DNA from: Simiduia sp. 21SJ11W-1
Lineage (GTDB): Bacteria; Pseudomonadota; Gammaproteobacteria; Pseudomonadales; Cellvibrionaceae
Length of the DNA stretch: 64,000 bases
Direction: 5' to 3'
Assembly: GCF_024138675.1 (NCBI RefSeq)
Contig: NZ_CP090959.1
Span: forward strand, 806,001 to 870,000
A program made the position numbers and the translations under genes. Every line of letters begins with the position of its first letter. The first letter of the stretch is position 1. Below are positions 51,038 through 60,655 of the stretch, piece by piece. The notes beneath the pieces were generated by a model, which did no database searches, was not told the origin of the DNA, and saw only the letters and a program-made list of their open reading frames with translations.

Positions 51038-53989
51038 TTATGCAAGGGGTAGGCGGATATCAAACCGCGTTCCCCGGCCGGCCTCGGTATCCACGGGGCT
51101 TGTGACGCTCAGGCTGCCCTTGTGGTCTTCAACAATGGAGTACACCATGGCGAGCCCCAGGCCCGTGCCTTGGCCCGGTTCTTTGGTGGTAAAGAACGGC
51201 TCCATAATGCGATCCATCAGTTCCGGCGGAATGCCCGAACCCTCGTCTTCTACGCTCACCACCACATGCTCTTCGGCCTCGTCGCTCCACAGGCACACCT
51301 CGGCGCCCTCGGGGCTGGCATCGCGGGCGTTAGAGAGCAGGTTCACAAATACCTGGATCATGCGCTGGCTGTCGCCCAACAGGCTGATGTCGGGTTCTAT
51401 GTGGTTGGTGAATATCACTTGTTGCTTGTCTTTTTGCAGCGAAATCAAAGCGATGGCTTCCTGCGCGCAGGTGTGGATGTTCATGGGCTCCACCAGCCGT
51501 TCCTCGCCGCCGCCCGAGTGGGAGAAGCTCACCAGCGAGTGCACAATGCGCGATACGCGGTCTGTTTGGCTCAGAATCTGGTCTGCGGTGGCGTGCACTT
51601 CCGGTTCTTGGGAGTCGTAGTGCAGGTTTTGCGCAAGGCAGGCAATGCCGGTGATGGGGTTGCCAATCTCGTGGGCCACACCCGCCGCCAGCCGCCCCAC
51701 GGAGGCCAGGCGCTCACTGTGCACCAGCTCCTGTTCAAGCAGCTGGGTTTCGGTAACGTCTTCCAGCAGGATCACCTGGCCGTCGAACAGGCCGTCTTCC
51801 ACTTCTGTTTGTTCAAGCAGTGCCTTGTGCAGGCTGATCCAGTGGGTGCGGTGGTTGATTTCCACGCTTTGCTTGTAGCGGTGGTTGTCTTCACTGTGGG
51901 CAAAGCTGCGAATCAGGCTGCCCCATGGGTCTGCCAGGTCTTCCAGGCTTGAGCCGGTAACGGCCTCGGCATCAATACCGGTGAGCCGGCTCATGGCGTC
52001 GTTCCACATCATGATCTCGCCGTCCTGGCCCAGAGAGCAGGCGGCCATGGGCAATAGTTGCAGGGTTTGGCGGTGGTACAGGCGCAGTTTGTTGAGTTCT
52101 GCCGCCATGCCGGTGAGGTGCGATTGCAGTTGCCCTAAGCGGCTTTCCATCAGGTTGATGTCGGCGGTGTGGCGCTGTTCACTCACAGCGTAGGGGATGC
52201 AGCGGTCGAGAATATCGTTGGCGATGCCGATGCCCATCAAGCCCGAGAGGTTGGCCTCAATCTGATCGCGCAGGCGGCGCAGGGCGTAGGGGCGGCGTTC
52301 ATCAATGGTGAGCGAGAGCTGCCCTAGCGCCCGGGCCACTTCATCGCGCGCCGATTGTGGCCCCAGCACTTCGGCCAGGCGGGCGCGAAATTCCCGGGCC
52401 GAGCGCAGCTCAAGCGACAGCCGCAGGGGTTGGGATAGCTCGTCATCGGCGCAGATATCGGCACTGAAGCGCTCGTCTTCGCCCTGGCTTGTAAGCAGCG
52501 ACAGCAGCACAAATACCAGGGTGTTGGCGCCCAGCGAAATGAGCGTGATTTCGCTCCAATAATTGATGCCCACGGGCAGTGCCAGGCCCAGGCTTGGCAG
52601 CTGGTAGAGGGATATATCCAGTACCGAGGGCATGAACAGCCCCATAAACCAGAGGCTCGCGCCCAGTGCCAGGCCACAGGTGGCGCCCAGGCGATTACCC
52701 TTGGGCCAGTAGGCCACCGCCGAGATGCTGGGCAAAAACTGCAGGGTGCCAATAAACGCCATCAGCGCCAATTGTGCCAGCGAGAAGTTGCTGTCGAACC
52801 ACAGGTACAGCCCGAAGCCCGATAAAAACACCACGCAAATCAGCACCCGGCGCAACCACATCAGGCGCGCGTAGATGTCGGTTTGGTAGCTCAGCTGCAG
52901 AACCGGCAGCAGCCAGTGGTTGAGCAGCATGGTGGCCATGGCCAGCGCAATCACCACCATGGCGCCGGTGGCCGCCGAGAGGCCGCCAATAAAGGCGATG
53001 AGCGTGAGGGTAGGGGCCTCGCCGTAAATGGGCACACCCAAGGTGAAATACTGGGCAGGCAGGGGCACACCCAGCTCGAAACCGGCCCACAGAATGGGGA
53101 ACACCGGCAGTGCCATGAGCAACAAAAACAGCGGGAACGCCCAGCTCACCGTTTGGGTGGTGTGCTTCATGGGGTTTTCCACCACGCTCATGTGAAAGAT
53201 GTGCGGCATGGCCACGGCGGTGGCAAAAAATACCAGCATCAGGGTGGAGCTGGCGGAATCTTTCATGGGGTTGTGCAGCAGGGCGATGTTTTCCGGGTGA
53301 TCCAGCAGCCATTGGTCGAGCCCGGCCACGCCATCGAATACATTGAATACCGCAAACAGGCCCACCGCGCAGATGGCGCACACCTTTAACAGCGATTCAA
53401 AGGCCATGGCGGTAATCATGCCCCGGTGTTGCTCGCGGTTAGAGCCGAACATGCTAGTGAAGGTGGCCAGCAGGGCGCAGTACATAAAGGCCAGCACCTG
53501 TTTTAGGGTCACGCCGCTTTCGCCCAGGCCCCAGGCGGGAAGGCTGTCTACGGTGATGATGCGCAGGGTGTCTGATACCGCCTGAATCTGCAGAGCCAGC
53601 AGCGGCAATACGCCCAAAAACATGCACAGGGTGCCGAGCGCGCCCAAGAGGTTTGAGTGGTAGCGAAACACCAGCAAATCGGCCAGCGAGTGAATCTGGT
53701 AGCGGCGCGCCAGATCTGCCAGCGGGCGAATGGCCACCGGGGCAAACAAAAACAGGGCGCCGGTGCCCAGGTAATAGGCCAGTGCGCCGTAGCCATACTG
53801 GAAGGCCAGATCCACCACCCCATAGAAAGACCAGGCGCTGGCGAAGATTCCCAGCGACAAAATGTAGGTAAGCGGGTGGCGAATGACGCGGTCGGGAATC
53901 CAGCCGTTTTCGGTAATCCAGGCGATGCCGAAAATGAGCAGCAAATAGCCCACACACAGCAATGAAATTTCAATCAGGCTAAAGGTCAT
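51038..53989 (-). CDS. cbrA: Sensor histidine kinase CbrA with transporter-like N-terminus
   Basis: The 983-residue kinase joins an SLC5-like (sodium/solute symporter fold) 12-13 helix region (residues 1-480), a linker, a PAS domain (around 640-740) and a HisKA/HATPase kinase core. The phospho-acceptor His is in GVAHEIGNP (about 773) and the N-box in VFVNLLSNARDA. The kinase links carbon/nitrogen status to CbrB. The start is ATG 53989, which overlaps the small upstream gene by 11 bp; an ATG at 54028 is less likely. Confidence 0.94.
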   Translation of the reverse strand: MTFSLIEISLLCVGYLLLIFGIAWITENGWIPDRVIRHPLTYILSLGIFASAWSFYGVVDLAFQYGYGALAYYLGTGALFLFAPVAIRPLADLARRYQIHSLADLLVFRYHSNLLGALGTLCMFLGVLPLLALQIQAVSDTLRIITVDSLPAWGLGESGVTLKQVLAFMYCALLATFTSMFGSNREQHRGMITAMAFESLLKVCAICAVGLFAVFNVFDGVAGLDQWLLDHPENIALLHNPMKDSASSTLMLVFFATAVAMPHIFHMSVVENPMKHTTQTVSWAFPLFLLLMALPVFPILWAGFELGVPLPAQYFTLGVPIYGEAPTLTLIAFIGGLSAATGAMVVIALAMATMLLNHWLLPVLQLSYQTDIYARLMWLRRVLICVVFLSGFGLYLWFDSNFSLAQLALMAFIGTLQFLPSISAVAYWPKGNRLGATCGLALGASLWFMGLFMPSVLDISLYQLPSLGLALPVGINYWSEITLISLGANTLVFVLLSLLTSQGEDERFSADICADDELSQPLRLSLELRSAREFRARLAEVLGPQSARDEVARALGQLSLTIDERRPYALRRLRDQIEANLSGLMGIGIANDILDRCIPYAVSEQRHTADINLMESRLGQLQSHLTGMAAELNKLRLYHRQTLQLLPMAACSLGQDGEIMMWNDAMSRLTGIDAEAVTGSSLEDLADPWGSLIRSFAHSEDNHRYKQSVEINHRTHWISLHKALLEQTEVEDGLFDGQVILLEDVTETQLLEQELVHSERLASVGRLAAGVAHEIGNPITGIACLAQNLHYDSQEPEVHATADQILSQTDRVSRIVHSLVSFSHSGGGEERLVEPMNIHTCAQEAIALISLQKDKQQVIFTNHIEPDISLLGDSQRMIQVFVNLLSNARDASPEGAEVCLWSDEAEEHVVVSVEDEGSGIPPELMDRIMEPFFTTKEPGQGTGLGLAMVYSIVEDHKGSLSVTSPVDTEAGRGTRFDIRLPLA

Positions 53990-54161
53990 TGCGCTTCGAC
54001 TTGCCGGCGGCTTGAATGAAGTAAGCAATTACTATCACTAAAACCCAGATAATAAATGGCCGGTACCAGGAACCCTCTTCATTGATCACCCAGCCAAACA
54101 GCGTGGGAGAGAAGATATAGGCCACCAGTAACAGGAGGATGATCAGGCGTGAATTGGGCAT
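53979..54161 (-). CDS. cbrX: CbrX-like small membrane protein upstream of cbrA
   Basis: The 60-residue product (MPNSRLIILLLLVAYIFSPT start) has two membrane helices, the second FIIWVLVIVIAYFIQAAG, and a basic end. Its stop overlaps the cbrA start by 11 bp, so cbrA translation is probably coupled to it, as reported for CbrX in Pseudomonas putida. ATG 54161 is preferred to an upstream start that would add 17 unlike residues. Confidence 0.82.
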   Translation of the reverse strand: MPNSRLIILLLLVAYIFSPTLFGWVINEEGSWYRPFIIWVLVIVIAYFIQAAGKSKRNDL

Positions 54162-54242
54162 GAATTCCGGTCGTTGTGCGCAAGCGGCCCATGGTAAGTG
54201 GCGGCCCTGCACTTGGCAACGAGAGCGCGCACAAAATCCGCC

Positions 54243-55139
54243 TCAGTGGCTAAACAGCGGGTCTGTGCAGTTGGGCTGGCGCGGCACCCGGGCTGCCTGC
54301 CAGTGCGCGGCACCCCAGGTAAGCAGCGCACCCGGTGATTGGCTTTCAAGGGCTTGGGGCGGCTGTTGGCCGAGCAGGCGCAGGGCGTGGTAGAGGTTGA
54401 AACCCGGGCGCGTAAGGTCCAGCGCCGGGGCGTGATTTTGCTTGCTGAGCTTTTGGCCTTGCAGGTTGTTGATGACGGGGATGTGTGCCCACCGGGGCGG
54501 TGTGGCACCCAGAATTTCGAACAGCAACTGTTGGCGCGCACTTACATCCAGCAAATCGGCCCCGCGCACCACGTGGCTAATGCCCTGGTGTATGTCGTCT
54601 ACCACCACCGCCAGTTGGTAGGCATGCAGGCCGTCTTTGCGCTTTAGAATGGTATCGCCAAAGTCCTGCGCGGGCACCTGCCGCTGGGGCCCTTGAATGG
54701 CATCTTCAAAGTACACGGGGCGCTCGGGTGCGGGCAGGTGCAGCCGCAGCGCGGTGGCCTCAGCGGGCGCGGGTGGTTGGCGCAGGCAATGGCCGTCGTA
54801 CACCCGCCCAAGGCTGTTTAGCCGTTGGCGGTTACAACTGCAGGGGTAGAGGAACCCGTGGTTTGCAAGCCAATCGAGTTGTGCGTCATAGGCGCTCAGG
54901 CGGCGGCTTTGAAACAGTACCGGCTCATCGGATTCCAGACCGTGTACGGCCAGTGCTTCAATAATGTGTTGGGCGGCGCCGGCCACTTCGCGGGGTGGGT
55001 CTAGATCTTCCATGCGCACAAGCCAGGTGCCCTGGTGGGCGCGGGCGTCCAGCCAGCTGGCCAGTGCGGCCATCAGGCTGCCAAAGTGCAGGGGGCCTGT
55101 GGGCGAGGGGGCAAATCTGCCGCGGTAGGGGCGGTTCAT
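54243..55139 (-). CDS. gluQ: Glutamyl-queuosine tRNA(Asp) synthetase
   Basis: GluQRS attaches glutamate to queuosine in tRNA-Asp. The 298-residue protein is a truncated glutamyl-tRNA synthetase with GRFAPSPTGPLHFGSL (HIGH region) and NLQGQKLSKQN (KMSKS region), and a CxC zinc motif YPCSCNRQ. It lacks the anticodon-binding domain. The start is the Met of MNRPYRGRF. It follows dksA by about 60 bp, as in many gammaproteobacteria. Confidence 0.95.
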   Translation of the reverse strand: MNRPYRGRFAPSPTGPLHFGSLMAALASWLDARAHQGTWLVRMEDLDPPREVAGAAQHIIEALAVHGLESDEPVLFQSRRLSAYDAQLDWLANHGFLYPCSCNRQRLNSLGRVYDGHCLRQPPAPAEATALRLHLPAPERPVYFEDAIQGPQRQVPAQDFGDTILKRKDGLHAYQLAVVVDDIHQGISHVVRGADLLDVSARQQLLFEILGATPPRWAHIPVINNLQGQKLSKQNHAPALDLTRPGFNLYHALRLLGQQPPQALESQSPGALLTWGAAHWQAARVPRQPNCTDPLFSH

Positions 55140-55160
55140 GGGCGCGGTGCCTAAAAACAA

Positions 55161-55184
55161 CAAAGGGCGATAAATCGCCCTTTG
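55161..55184 (-). terminator. Hairpin between dksA and gluQ
   Basis: CAAAGGGCGAT and ATCGCCCTTTG pair around TAA, followed on the minus strand by TTGTTTTT. It probably ends or attenuates dksA transcripts before gluQ. Confidence 0.72.
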
Positions 55185-55199
55185 AATCGGTACTGGCGT

Positions 55200-55646
55200 T
55201 TAGCCGCCAATCTGTTTTTCTTTGATTTCCGCCAGGGTTTTGCAATCTACACACAAGGTGGCTGTAGGGCGCGCTTCCAGGCGACGGATACCAATTTCAA
55301 CGCCACAGGTTTCGCAGTACCCGTAATCGTCTTGCTCAATCAGCTCAATGGTTTTATCGATCTTCTTGATCAGCTTGCGCTCGCGGTCGCGGGTGCGCAA
55401 TTCCAAACTGAACTCTTCTTCCTGACTGGCACGGTCGGCCGGATCGGGGAAGTTGGCAGCCTCATCTTTCATGTGGCTCATGGTGCGATCCACTTCTTCC
55501 ATGAGTTCACGCTTCCAGTTCAGAAGGATGCTCTTGAAATGATCGCGCTGCTTTTCATTCATGTACTCCTCACCCTTCTTTTCTTTGTAGGGTGTGAAGT
55601 TTGTTGAGCCATCCATTACTGACTCTTTGGCTGCATTTTTGGGCAT
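55200..55646 (-). CDS. dksA: RNA polymerase-binding transcription factor DksA
   Basis: DksA works with ppGpp in the RNA polymerase secondary channel to control rRNA and amino-acid promoters. The 148-residue product has a coiled coil tipped by DPADRAS and the four-Cys zinc finger CETCGVEIG, then CVDCKTLAE. The tail KEKQIGG is typical. It is the first gene of the dksA-gluQ-cbrX-cbrA-cbrB series. Confidence 0.97.
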   Translation of the reverse strand: MPKNAAKESVMDGSTNFTPYKEKKGEEYMNEKQRDHFKSILLNWKRELMEEVDRTMSHMKDEAANFPDPADRASQEEEFSLELRTRDRERKLIKKIDKTIELIEQDDYGYCETCGVEIGIRRLEARPTATLCVDCKTLAEIKEKQIGG

Positions 55647-55859
55647 GTTGACGCCTCTTCTAAAACTTCCGGGTTGTGCAGAATGGGGGTGGCCGCGTGA
55701 ATTTCAAGCCCCCCCTGTTGCGAACGGAGCAAACTACCAGATTCCGGGGCGGCCCGCCACTGTTTTGCCGTCGGTTTGGGCGCCGCTTGGGTGTTACACT
55801 GCGCGCAGTTTTACCGGGATTTTGGCTAAAAAATAACCGCCACCAAGAGGGCACACGCA

Positions 55860-56570
55860 ATGCAATTTGATCCGCCGTTAATTGAGGGCAAGCTCATCAA
55901 ACGCTACAAGCGATTTCTGGCGGATGTGATCAGCCCCGAGGGTGAGCAGATTACCATTCACTGCCCCAATACCGGCTCTATGCGTGCCTGCCTGAGTGAG
56001 GGCGCGCCCTGCTGGTACTCGCTATCAGACAGTAAAACCCGCAAATACCCGCACACCTGGGAGCTTGCCACCACGCCCGATGGCTTTTTGGCAGGCATTA
56101 ATACCCATCGCGCCAATGCGTTGGTGGAGGAGCTTTTGCGCGCGGGCCGGGTGCGTGAACTTGCCGGTTACAGCGAGCTCAAGCGCGAGGTGAAGTACGG
56201 TGAAGAAAAATCCCGCATCGATTTTTTACTGACGCAACCCGGGCGCCCAGATTGCTACGTGGAAGTTAAAAACGTCACCCTGCACGAGGGCGATGGCCTG
56301 GGCCAGTTTCCCGATGCGGTGAGCACGCGCGGTGCCAAACACCTGCGCGAATTGGCGGCCATGGTGGCAGCGGGCCAGCGCGCGGTGCTGCTGTTTTGCG
56401 TGCAGCACACGGGTGTTACCCGGGTGGCACCGGCCGATGCCATTGACCCGGAATACGGGCGTTTGTTGCGTGAAGTGGTGGCCGCTGGGGTGGAGGTACT
56501 GGCCTGGCGGGCGCGTATGTCGGCCGCGGAAGTGGTGCTGGATACACCGTTGCCGGTAGTGCTGGATTAG
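55860..56570 (+). CDS. sfsA: DNA/RNA nuclease SfsA
   Basis: The 236-residue SfsA protein has KRYKRFLADVISPEGEQITIH, HCPNTGSMRACLSEGA, and the nuclease-like block SRIDFLLTQPGRPDCYVEVKNVTL (in two adjacent parts) with Asp and Glu-x-Lys of the PD-(D/E)xK fold. It was named for sugar fermentation stimulation in E. coli. It is divergent from dksA, where the 55647-55859 gap is the shared promoter region. Confidence 0.95.
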   Translation: MQFDPPLIEGKLIKRYKRFLADVISPEGEQITIHCPNTGSMRACLSEGAPCWYSLSDSKTRKYPHTWELATTPDGFLAGINTHRANALVEELLRAGRVRELAGYSELKREVKYGEEKSRIDFLLTQPGRPDCYVEVKNVTLHEGDGLGQFPDAVSTRGAKHLRELAAMVAAGQRAVLLFCVQHTGVTRVAPADAIDPEYGRLLREVVAAGVEVLAWRARMSAAEVVLDTPLPVVLD

Positions 56571-56642
56571 GGGTTGCCGAACGAAGCGTTCATGCCTTGG
56601 TGGCCGGTTCCGGCCGCGCAGATGCTGCAAACTGAAGTGCTG

Positions 56643-56999
56643 TTACGGCACTTTGATAAGCAGTTGGCCTGCGTCAGTTTTTATGGGCAGTGGGCGCAGT
56701 GATTGCCCGCGGCAGGGGCCGGCGATGCACTCGCCGTCTTCAATCAGAAACAGCGCGCCATGGGTACTGCACTGAATGAACTCGCCTTCGGCATCCAGAA
56801 ACCGGTCTGGCTGCCACTGCAATTCAATGCCCAGGTGCGGGCAGCGGTTTTCAAAGGCGAAATAGCAACCGCCCTGATTGACTACAAACAGGGCGGTGCC
56901 GTTGATTGAAAACTGTTTGCTCTGCCCGGTGCCGATGGCATCGGCGGGGCAGAGCGGGTACCACTGCGGCGTGGTGGCCTGGCCTTCGGGCAGGGTCAC
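56643..56999 (-). CDS. Rieske 2Fe-2S domain protein
   Basis: The 118-residue single-domain protein has the Rieske ligands CPHLGIEL and CSTHGALF in the usual spacing. It is probably a ferredoxin-like electron carrier. The start is GTG 56999, directly after the htpX stop, with AGGGTG upstream, so the two genes are coupled. Confidence 0.9.
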   Translation of the reverse strand: MTLPEGQATTPQWYPLCPADAIGTGQSKQFSINGTALFVVNQGGCYFAFENRCPHLGIELQWQPDRFLDAEGEFIQCSTHGALFLIEDGECIAGPCRGQSLRPLPIKTDAGQLLIKVP

Positions 57000-57890
57000 T
57001 TAAGCACCCTGTTGCAAGGCCCGAATGCGGTCTTCCAGGCGCGGGTGGCTGGCAAACAGGTCGCCCAGCTTCGAGCGCAGGTTGCCGTTAATGCCAAAGG
57101 CATAAAGGCTGTCTGGCATGCTGGATTCGAGCGCGCGTTTTTGTTCCAACTGCAAACCTTGCAGCGCGCGGATCATGCCCTGGCGGCTGGCCAGTGTGGC
57201 GCCTGCGTGGTCGGCGCGAAATTCCCGCCAGCGTGAAAACTTCATCACAATAATTGAGGCCAAAATACCCAGCACCAGTTCGGCAATAATGGTGGTGATA
57301 AAAAAGCCCAGGCCGTGCCCGTTTTCGTTTTTGAATACCACCCGGTCTACGGTGCTGCCGATAATGCGGGCGAAAAACATCACAAAGGTATTTACCACGC
57401 CTTGAATGAGCGACAGGGTCACCATGTCGCCGTTGGCCACGTGGCCAATTTCGTGGGCCAGCACGGCTTCAACCTGCTCTTGATCCATGCGGTCGAGCAA
57501 CCCTTGGGAGACGGCTACCAGGGCATCGTTTTTGTTCCAGCCAGTGGCAAAGGCGTTGGACTCCTGGGCGGGGAAAATACCCACCTCAGGCATGGCAATG
57601 CCGGCTTTTTTGCTCAGGCGCTCAACGGTTACCAACAGCCATTGCTCCTGGTTATTGCGTGGCTGGGTGATAATACGCGTGCCGGTGCCGCGCTTGGCCA
57701 TCCATTTAGAGATAAAAAGAGACACCATGCTGCCTGCCATGCCGAATACGGCACAGAACACCAGCAGCGCACCCAGATCCAGGCCCGAACCCGAGGCTGC
57801 GAAGTAGGAGTTAACGCCCAGCAGGCTGAGCACAATACTCGCCACCAGCACCACGGCCAGGTTGGTTAACAGAAATAAGCCAATTCGCAT
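57000..57890 (-). CDS. htpX: Membrane protease HtpX
   Basis: HtpX is a zinc metalloprotease of the inner membrane that degrades misfolded membrane proteins. The 296-residue protein starts [18 protein letters not shown]. It has two N-terminal helices, the zinc motif HEIGH (in [13 protein letters not shown]), two further helices and the third ligand Glu in [11 protein letters not shown]. An in-frame GTG and an ATG at 57908 add six residues. It leads a two-gene operon with the Rieske gene. Confidence 0.95.
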   Translation of the reverse strand: MRIGLFLLTNLAVVLVASIVLSLLGVNSYFAASGSGLDLGALLVFCAVFGMAGSMVSLFISKWMAKRGTGTRIITQPRNNQEQWLLVTVERLSKKAGIAMPEVGIFPAQESNAFATGWNKNDALVAVSQGLLDRMDQEQVEAVLAHEIGHVANGDMVTLSLIQGVVNTFVMFFARIIGSTVDRVVFKNENGHGLGFFITTIIAELVLGILASIIVMKFSRWREFRADHAGATLASRQGMIRALQGLQLEQKRALESSMPDSLYAFGINGNLRSKLGDLFASHPRLEDRIRALQQGA

Positions 57891-58045
57891 CACAATAAAC
57901 ACCCTCACATCATTAATAGGCGCATACGGCCTTCACGGAGAGTTAGATGGTGGCGAGTGTGAAAAATTCAATATGGGCGCACTCACACGCCGGGACTTTC
58001 ACGCCAGAGGTGGGGCAGTAGGTCGCAGGCCGCCTGTTGTTGAGC

Positions 58046-58129
58046 GGCCCGTTGCGGACGGCCAGTTGTGAACGACCAGTTGCGGACGGCCAGTTGTGAA
58101 CGGCCAGTTGTGAACGACCGAGTTGCGGC
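58046..58129. repeat. 14 bp tandem repeat (six units) between cNMP gene and htpX
   Basis: Six units of GGCCAGTTGTGAAC or its variant GACCAGTTGCGGAC lie head to tail. Two unit types are mixed, so the array arose by duplication and slippage. It adjoins the 3' end of the cNMP gene. Confidence 0.85.
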
Positions 58130-58131
58130 GC

Positions 58132-58908
58132 TTAGCTACCTGCAGCCACTTGCTGGTTGAGCTGATTGATTTTGGCTGCCATCTCCTCAATGAGGCTGAT
58201 GCAAATGTGCGGCTGGTGCTCTACCAGGTCTATGAAGTCTTCCTTGCGCACGGCCATTACCGAGCAGTCGGTTTTGGCAATCACACTGGCATTGCGGGGC
58301 TGGCGGGTAAACACTGCCAAGGCGCCAAAAATCTCATCAGTGTGGATGTCGCCCACTTTCACGCCATCGCGCACGGCCTCGGCACTGCCCTCCAGCAAGG
58401 TGTACACGCAGTTGGCGGTGTCGCCCTGGTTGATAATGGCCTCGCCTGCAGAGAACGACATAAAGCCCGTGTTGGGCTGAAAGGTGCCGCGGTTTTCCAT
58501 GGCGAAACACTCGCGAAAAAACGTGGCCATGCAAATCAGGTAGTGGGCCCAGTGCTTTTGTAATTCGGCACTGCTGTTAACATGTCCAATCAAGGCATCG
58601 CGGTTGATCACCAAGCAGCGCGCCTGGTTGCCGATGAGCTTGCCCTCTGGCAGTTGCAGCATGCGCGACAAGCCCAGCAGGTCGCCGGCTTCGTATTCCA
58701 GCAGTAGCTTGCCCTTGCGTTCCAGATTAACGCTGCCCTCGGTGATGAGCAGCAGTTGGTTGGCGGGCAGCTCGGCGAAGATGTCGGGGCTCTGCGCAAA
58801 ATACATAGACTCGCCGGCCGGCACGCCTTGGGTGAGCAGCTCGGTCAGGCCGCGCAGCTTCTGCGTTAACTCACTTAAGTGTTCAGATTGTGTTTCGGGT
58901 AGGTGCAT
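58132..58908 (-). CDS. Cyclic nucleotide-binding domain protein
   Basis: The 258-residue protein has two cNMP-type beta-barrel regions: the first about 30-110 (QLLLITEGSVNLERKGK) and the second about 150-240 (GEAIINQGDTANCVYTLLEGSAEA, then DIHTDEIFGALAVFTRQPRNASVIA). The phosphate-binding cassette GEIFGEIALL-type sequence is replaced by DEIFGALAV, so nucleotide binding may be changed. There is no DNA-binding or kinase domain. The regulatory partner is unknown. Confidence 0.82.
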   Translation of the reverse strand: MHLPETQSEHLSELTQKLRGLTELLTQGVPAGESMYFAQSPDIFAELPANQLLLITEGSVNLERKGKLLLEYEAGDLLGLSRMLQLPEGKLIGNQARCLVINRDALIGHVNSSAELQKHWAHYLICMATFFRECFAMENRGTFQPNTGFMSFSAGEAIINQGDTANCVYTLLEGSAEAVRDGVKVGDIHTDEIFGALAVFTRQPRNASVIAKTDCSVMAVRKEDFIDLVEHQPHICISLIEEMAAKINQLNQQVAAGS

Positions 58909-58942
58909 AAGTGCGCTCGCTGTGCTGGCAAAGGGCGATGCG

Positions 58943-59224
58943 CTAGCTCGGTTCGGCTGCGCTCTCGCGTTCGGCTTCTTCCACTAATTTGGCTTTCAGA
59001 TCGGGCGCCAAATCGTTCCAATGGGTGTCGGTTAAAGCGCCCTGCAAAGCATATAACATTACCTTGGAGACATTAATACCGCGCGCCTTGATGCGGCGGT
59101 AAGCGGCAACTGGCCCCACAGCTTTCAAATCATCGTAGCTGTTGATGCCAATAGCACGCAATATATTGACCGAAGCTGCGCCGAGGTTCTTTAAATCCTG
59201 TAAATCGCCCTGACTAGACGTCAT
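58943..59224 (-). CDS. TfoX C-terminal domain-like protein
   Basis: The 93-residue protein has the TfoX/Sxy C-terminal pattern LKNLGAASVNILRAIGINSYDDL followed by GPVAAYRRIK and LYALQGALTDTHWNDL. It is a helix-hairpin-helix-like fold that stands alone without the TfoX N-terminal domain. It occurs 34 bp before the cNMP gene. Its role is unknown. Confidence 0.85.
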   Translation of the reverse strand: MTSSQGDLQDLKNLGAASVNILRAIGINSYDDLKAVGPVAAYRRIKARGINVSKVMLYALQGALTDTHWNDLAPDLKAKLVEEAERESAAEPS

Positions 59225-59337
59225 AGTGTCTTGCTCCTGCAGTTGCTTTTATTATGGTTTGACCCGCATGCGGGGCAGGCATGTCGCTTTTATGTCGAAA
59301 CGCTATAATACCCCTTGATTTGATAAGCGCAATCTCA

Positions 59338-60006
59338 ATGATTTCAAAATTCGCTCCGGCCAACCCGTTGATTTATGGCATAGCCCCGCCACCGCTGGTG
59401 TCGTGCCTGGGTGGGCAGGTGCAACCGGCGCTGGTACCGGCGCTCGAAAGCCTGGCCCAGGCCGCCCAAGACGCGGGATTTGCCCCCGCCATTGCCAGTG
59501 GTTATCGGGATTTTTCGCGCCAGCTGGCTATTTTCAACGCCAAGGCGCGCGGTGAACGGGCTTTGCTCGATAGTCTCGGCGCGCCCTTGGTGGCCAAAGT
59601 GCTCGCACCCGATGCCTTGCTGGCGGCTATATTGCGCTGGTCGGCACTGCCGGGCGCCTCGCGCCACCACTGGGGTACGGATTTCGACATCTACGATACC
59701 AGCGTGTGCACGGCCGGCTACCGGTTGGCGCTTACCGTGGCCGAATGCGAGGGGGTTATGGCGCCCTTTCATGCATGGTTGAATGAATACCTTAGCTCCC
59801 AATCCGCCTTTGCCCGCCCCTATGAGCAAGACCAGGGTGGCGTGGCGCCAGAGCCCTGGCATTTAAGCTACACACCTCTGGCCGAGCCCTATAGCCAGCA
59901 ATTTAATTGCGCCGAGCTACACGCGGTGCTGGCGCAGGCAGATATCGCCTTAAAAGATGAGGTGCTGGCGGCGCTGCCCGGGTTGGTGGCGCGCTATGTC
60001 GTTTAA
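59338..60006 (+). CDS. VanY-like D-alanyl-D-alanine carboxypeptidase
   Basis: The 222-residue peptidase of the LAS/VanY group has SGYRDFSRQ, the zinc motif SRHHWGTDFDIY and the third ligand in EPWHLSY. These together form the active site of peptidoglycan D-Ala carboxypeptidases. No signal peptide is evident with the ATG at 59338, which is unusual for a periplasmic enzyme. The upstream in-frame ATG adds 19 residues with some hydrophobic character and might supply one. It overlaps the HAD gene by 11 bp. Confidence 0.85.
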   Translation: MISKFAPANPLIYGIAPPPLVSCLGGQVQPALVPALESLAQAAQDAGFAPAIASGYRDFSRQLAIFNAKARGERALLDSLGAPLVAKVLAPDALLAAILRWSALPGASRHHWGTDFDIYDTSVCTAGYRLALTVAECEGVMAPFHAWLNEYLSSQSAFARPYEQDQGGVAPEPWHLSYTPLAEPYSQQFNCAELHAVLAQADIALKDEVLAALPGLVARYVV

Positions 60007-60655
60007 GCCGCTGGTGATTTTCGATTGTGACGGCGTGCTGGTGGATAGCGAGCCTGTGGCCAACCGGGTGTTGGCCCAGCACCTGCGCGCTGCCGGCATT
60101 AATATGACCGATGCCGAGGTGCAGGCCCGCTTTAAGGGCAACAGCGCCCGCCAGTGCCAGGCTATTATCGGCCAATGGCTGGGCGCGCCTGGCACCGATG
60201 AATTGTGGCGGGTGATGCAGGCACAAACGCTGGTGCAGCTTGCCGGTGTGCAGCCGGTGCCAGGCGTCACACAGGTATTGGCCGAGCTACAGCAGGCGGG
60301 CCTGCCCTTTTGCGTGGCCTCGGCGGGCGATTACGAAAAAATGGCCATCACCCTCGGCAATACGGGCTTAAAGGCACGCTTTGGGCTGAGTTGTTTCAGC
60401 GCGGTGGATGTGCCCAAGAGCAAGCCCGCGCCCGATCTGTTTTTATGGGCGGCCGCCGAAATGGGGGTTGCGCCCGAACACTGCCTGGTGGTGGAAGACA
60501 GCGTGCAGGGCGTGCAGGCGGCGCAGGCGGCGGGCATGGCCGTGTGTTGGTATCAGCCCGATGCGCCGCAACCGGCAACGCCCGATGTGTGGGTATTTAG
60601 CGATATGGCGCAGTTACCTGCCCATATTCTCACCTGGCAGGAGCAGTTTTTATGA
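59996..60655 (+). CDS. HAD family phosphatase (HAD-IA)
   Basis: The 219-residue HAD hydrolase starts MSFKPLVIFDCDGVLVDSEP with the nucleophile Asp10 and Asp12. The second motif CVASAGDYEK, the Lys of SKPAPDLF and the acidic pair VVEDSVQG follow. It resembles beta-phosphoglucomutase / sugar phosphatase types. Its natural substrate is not known. It is coupled on both sides to the VanY-like gene and cysE. Confidence 0.9.
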   Translation: MSFKPLVIFDCDGVLVDSEPVANRVLAQHLRAAGINMTDAEVQARFKGNSARQCQAIIGQWLGAPGTDELWRVMQAQTLVQLAGVQPVPGVTQVLAELQQAGLPFCVASAGDYEKMAITLGNTGLKARFGLSCFSAVDVPKSKPAPDLFLWAAAEMGVAPEHCLVVEDSVQGVQAAQAAGMAVCWYQPDAPQPATPDVWVFSDMAQLPAHILTWQEQFL

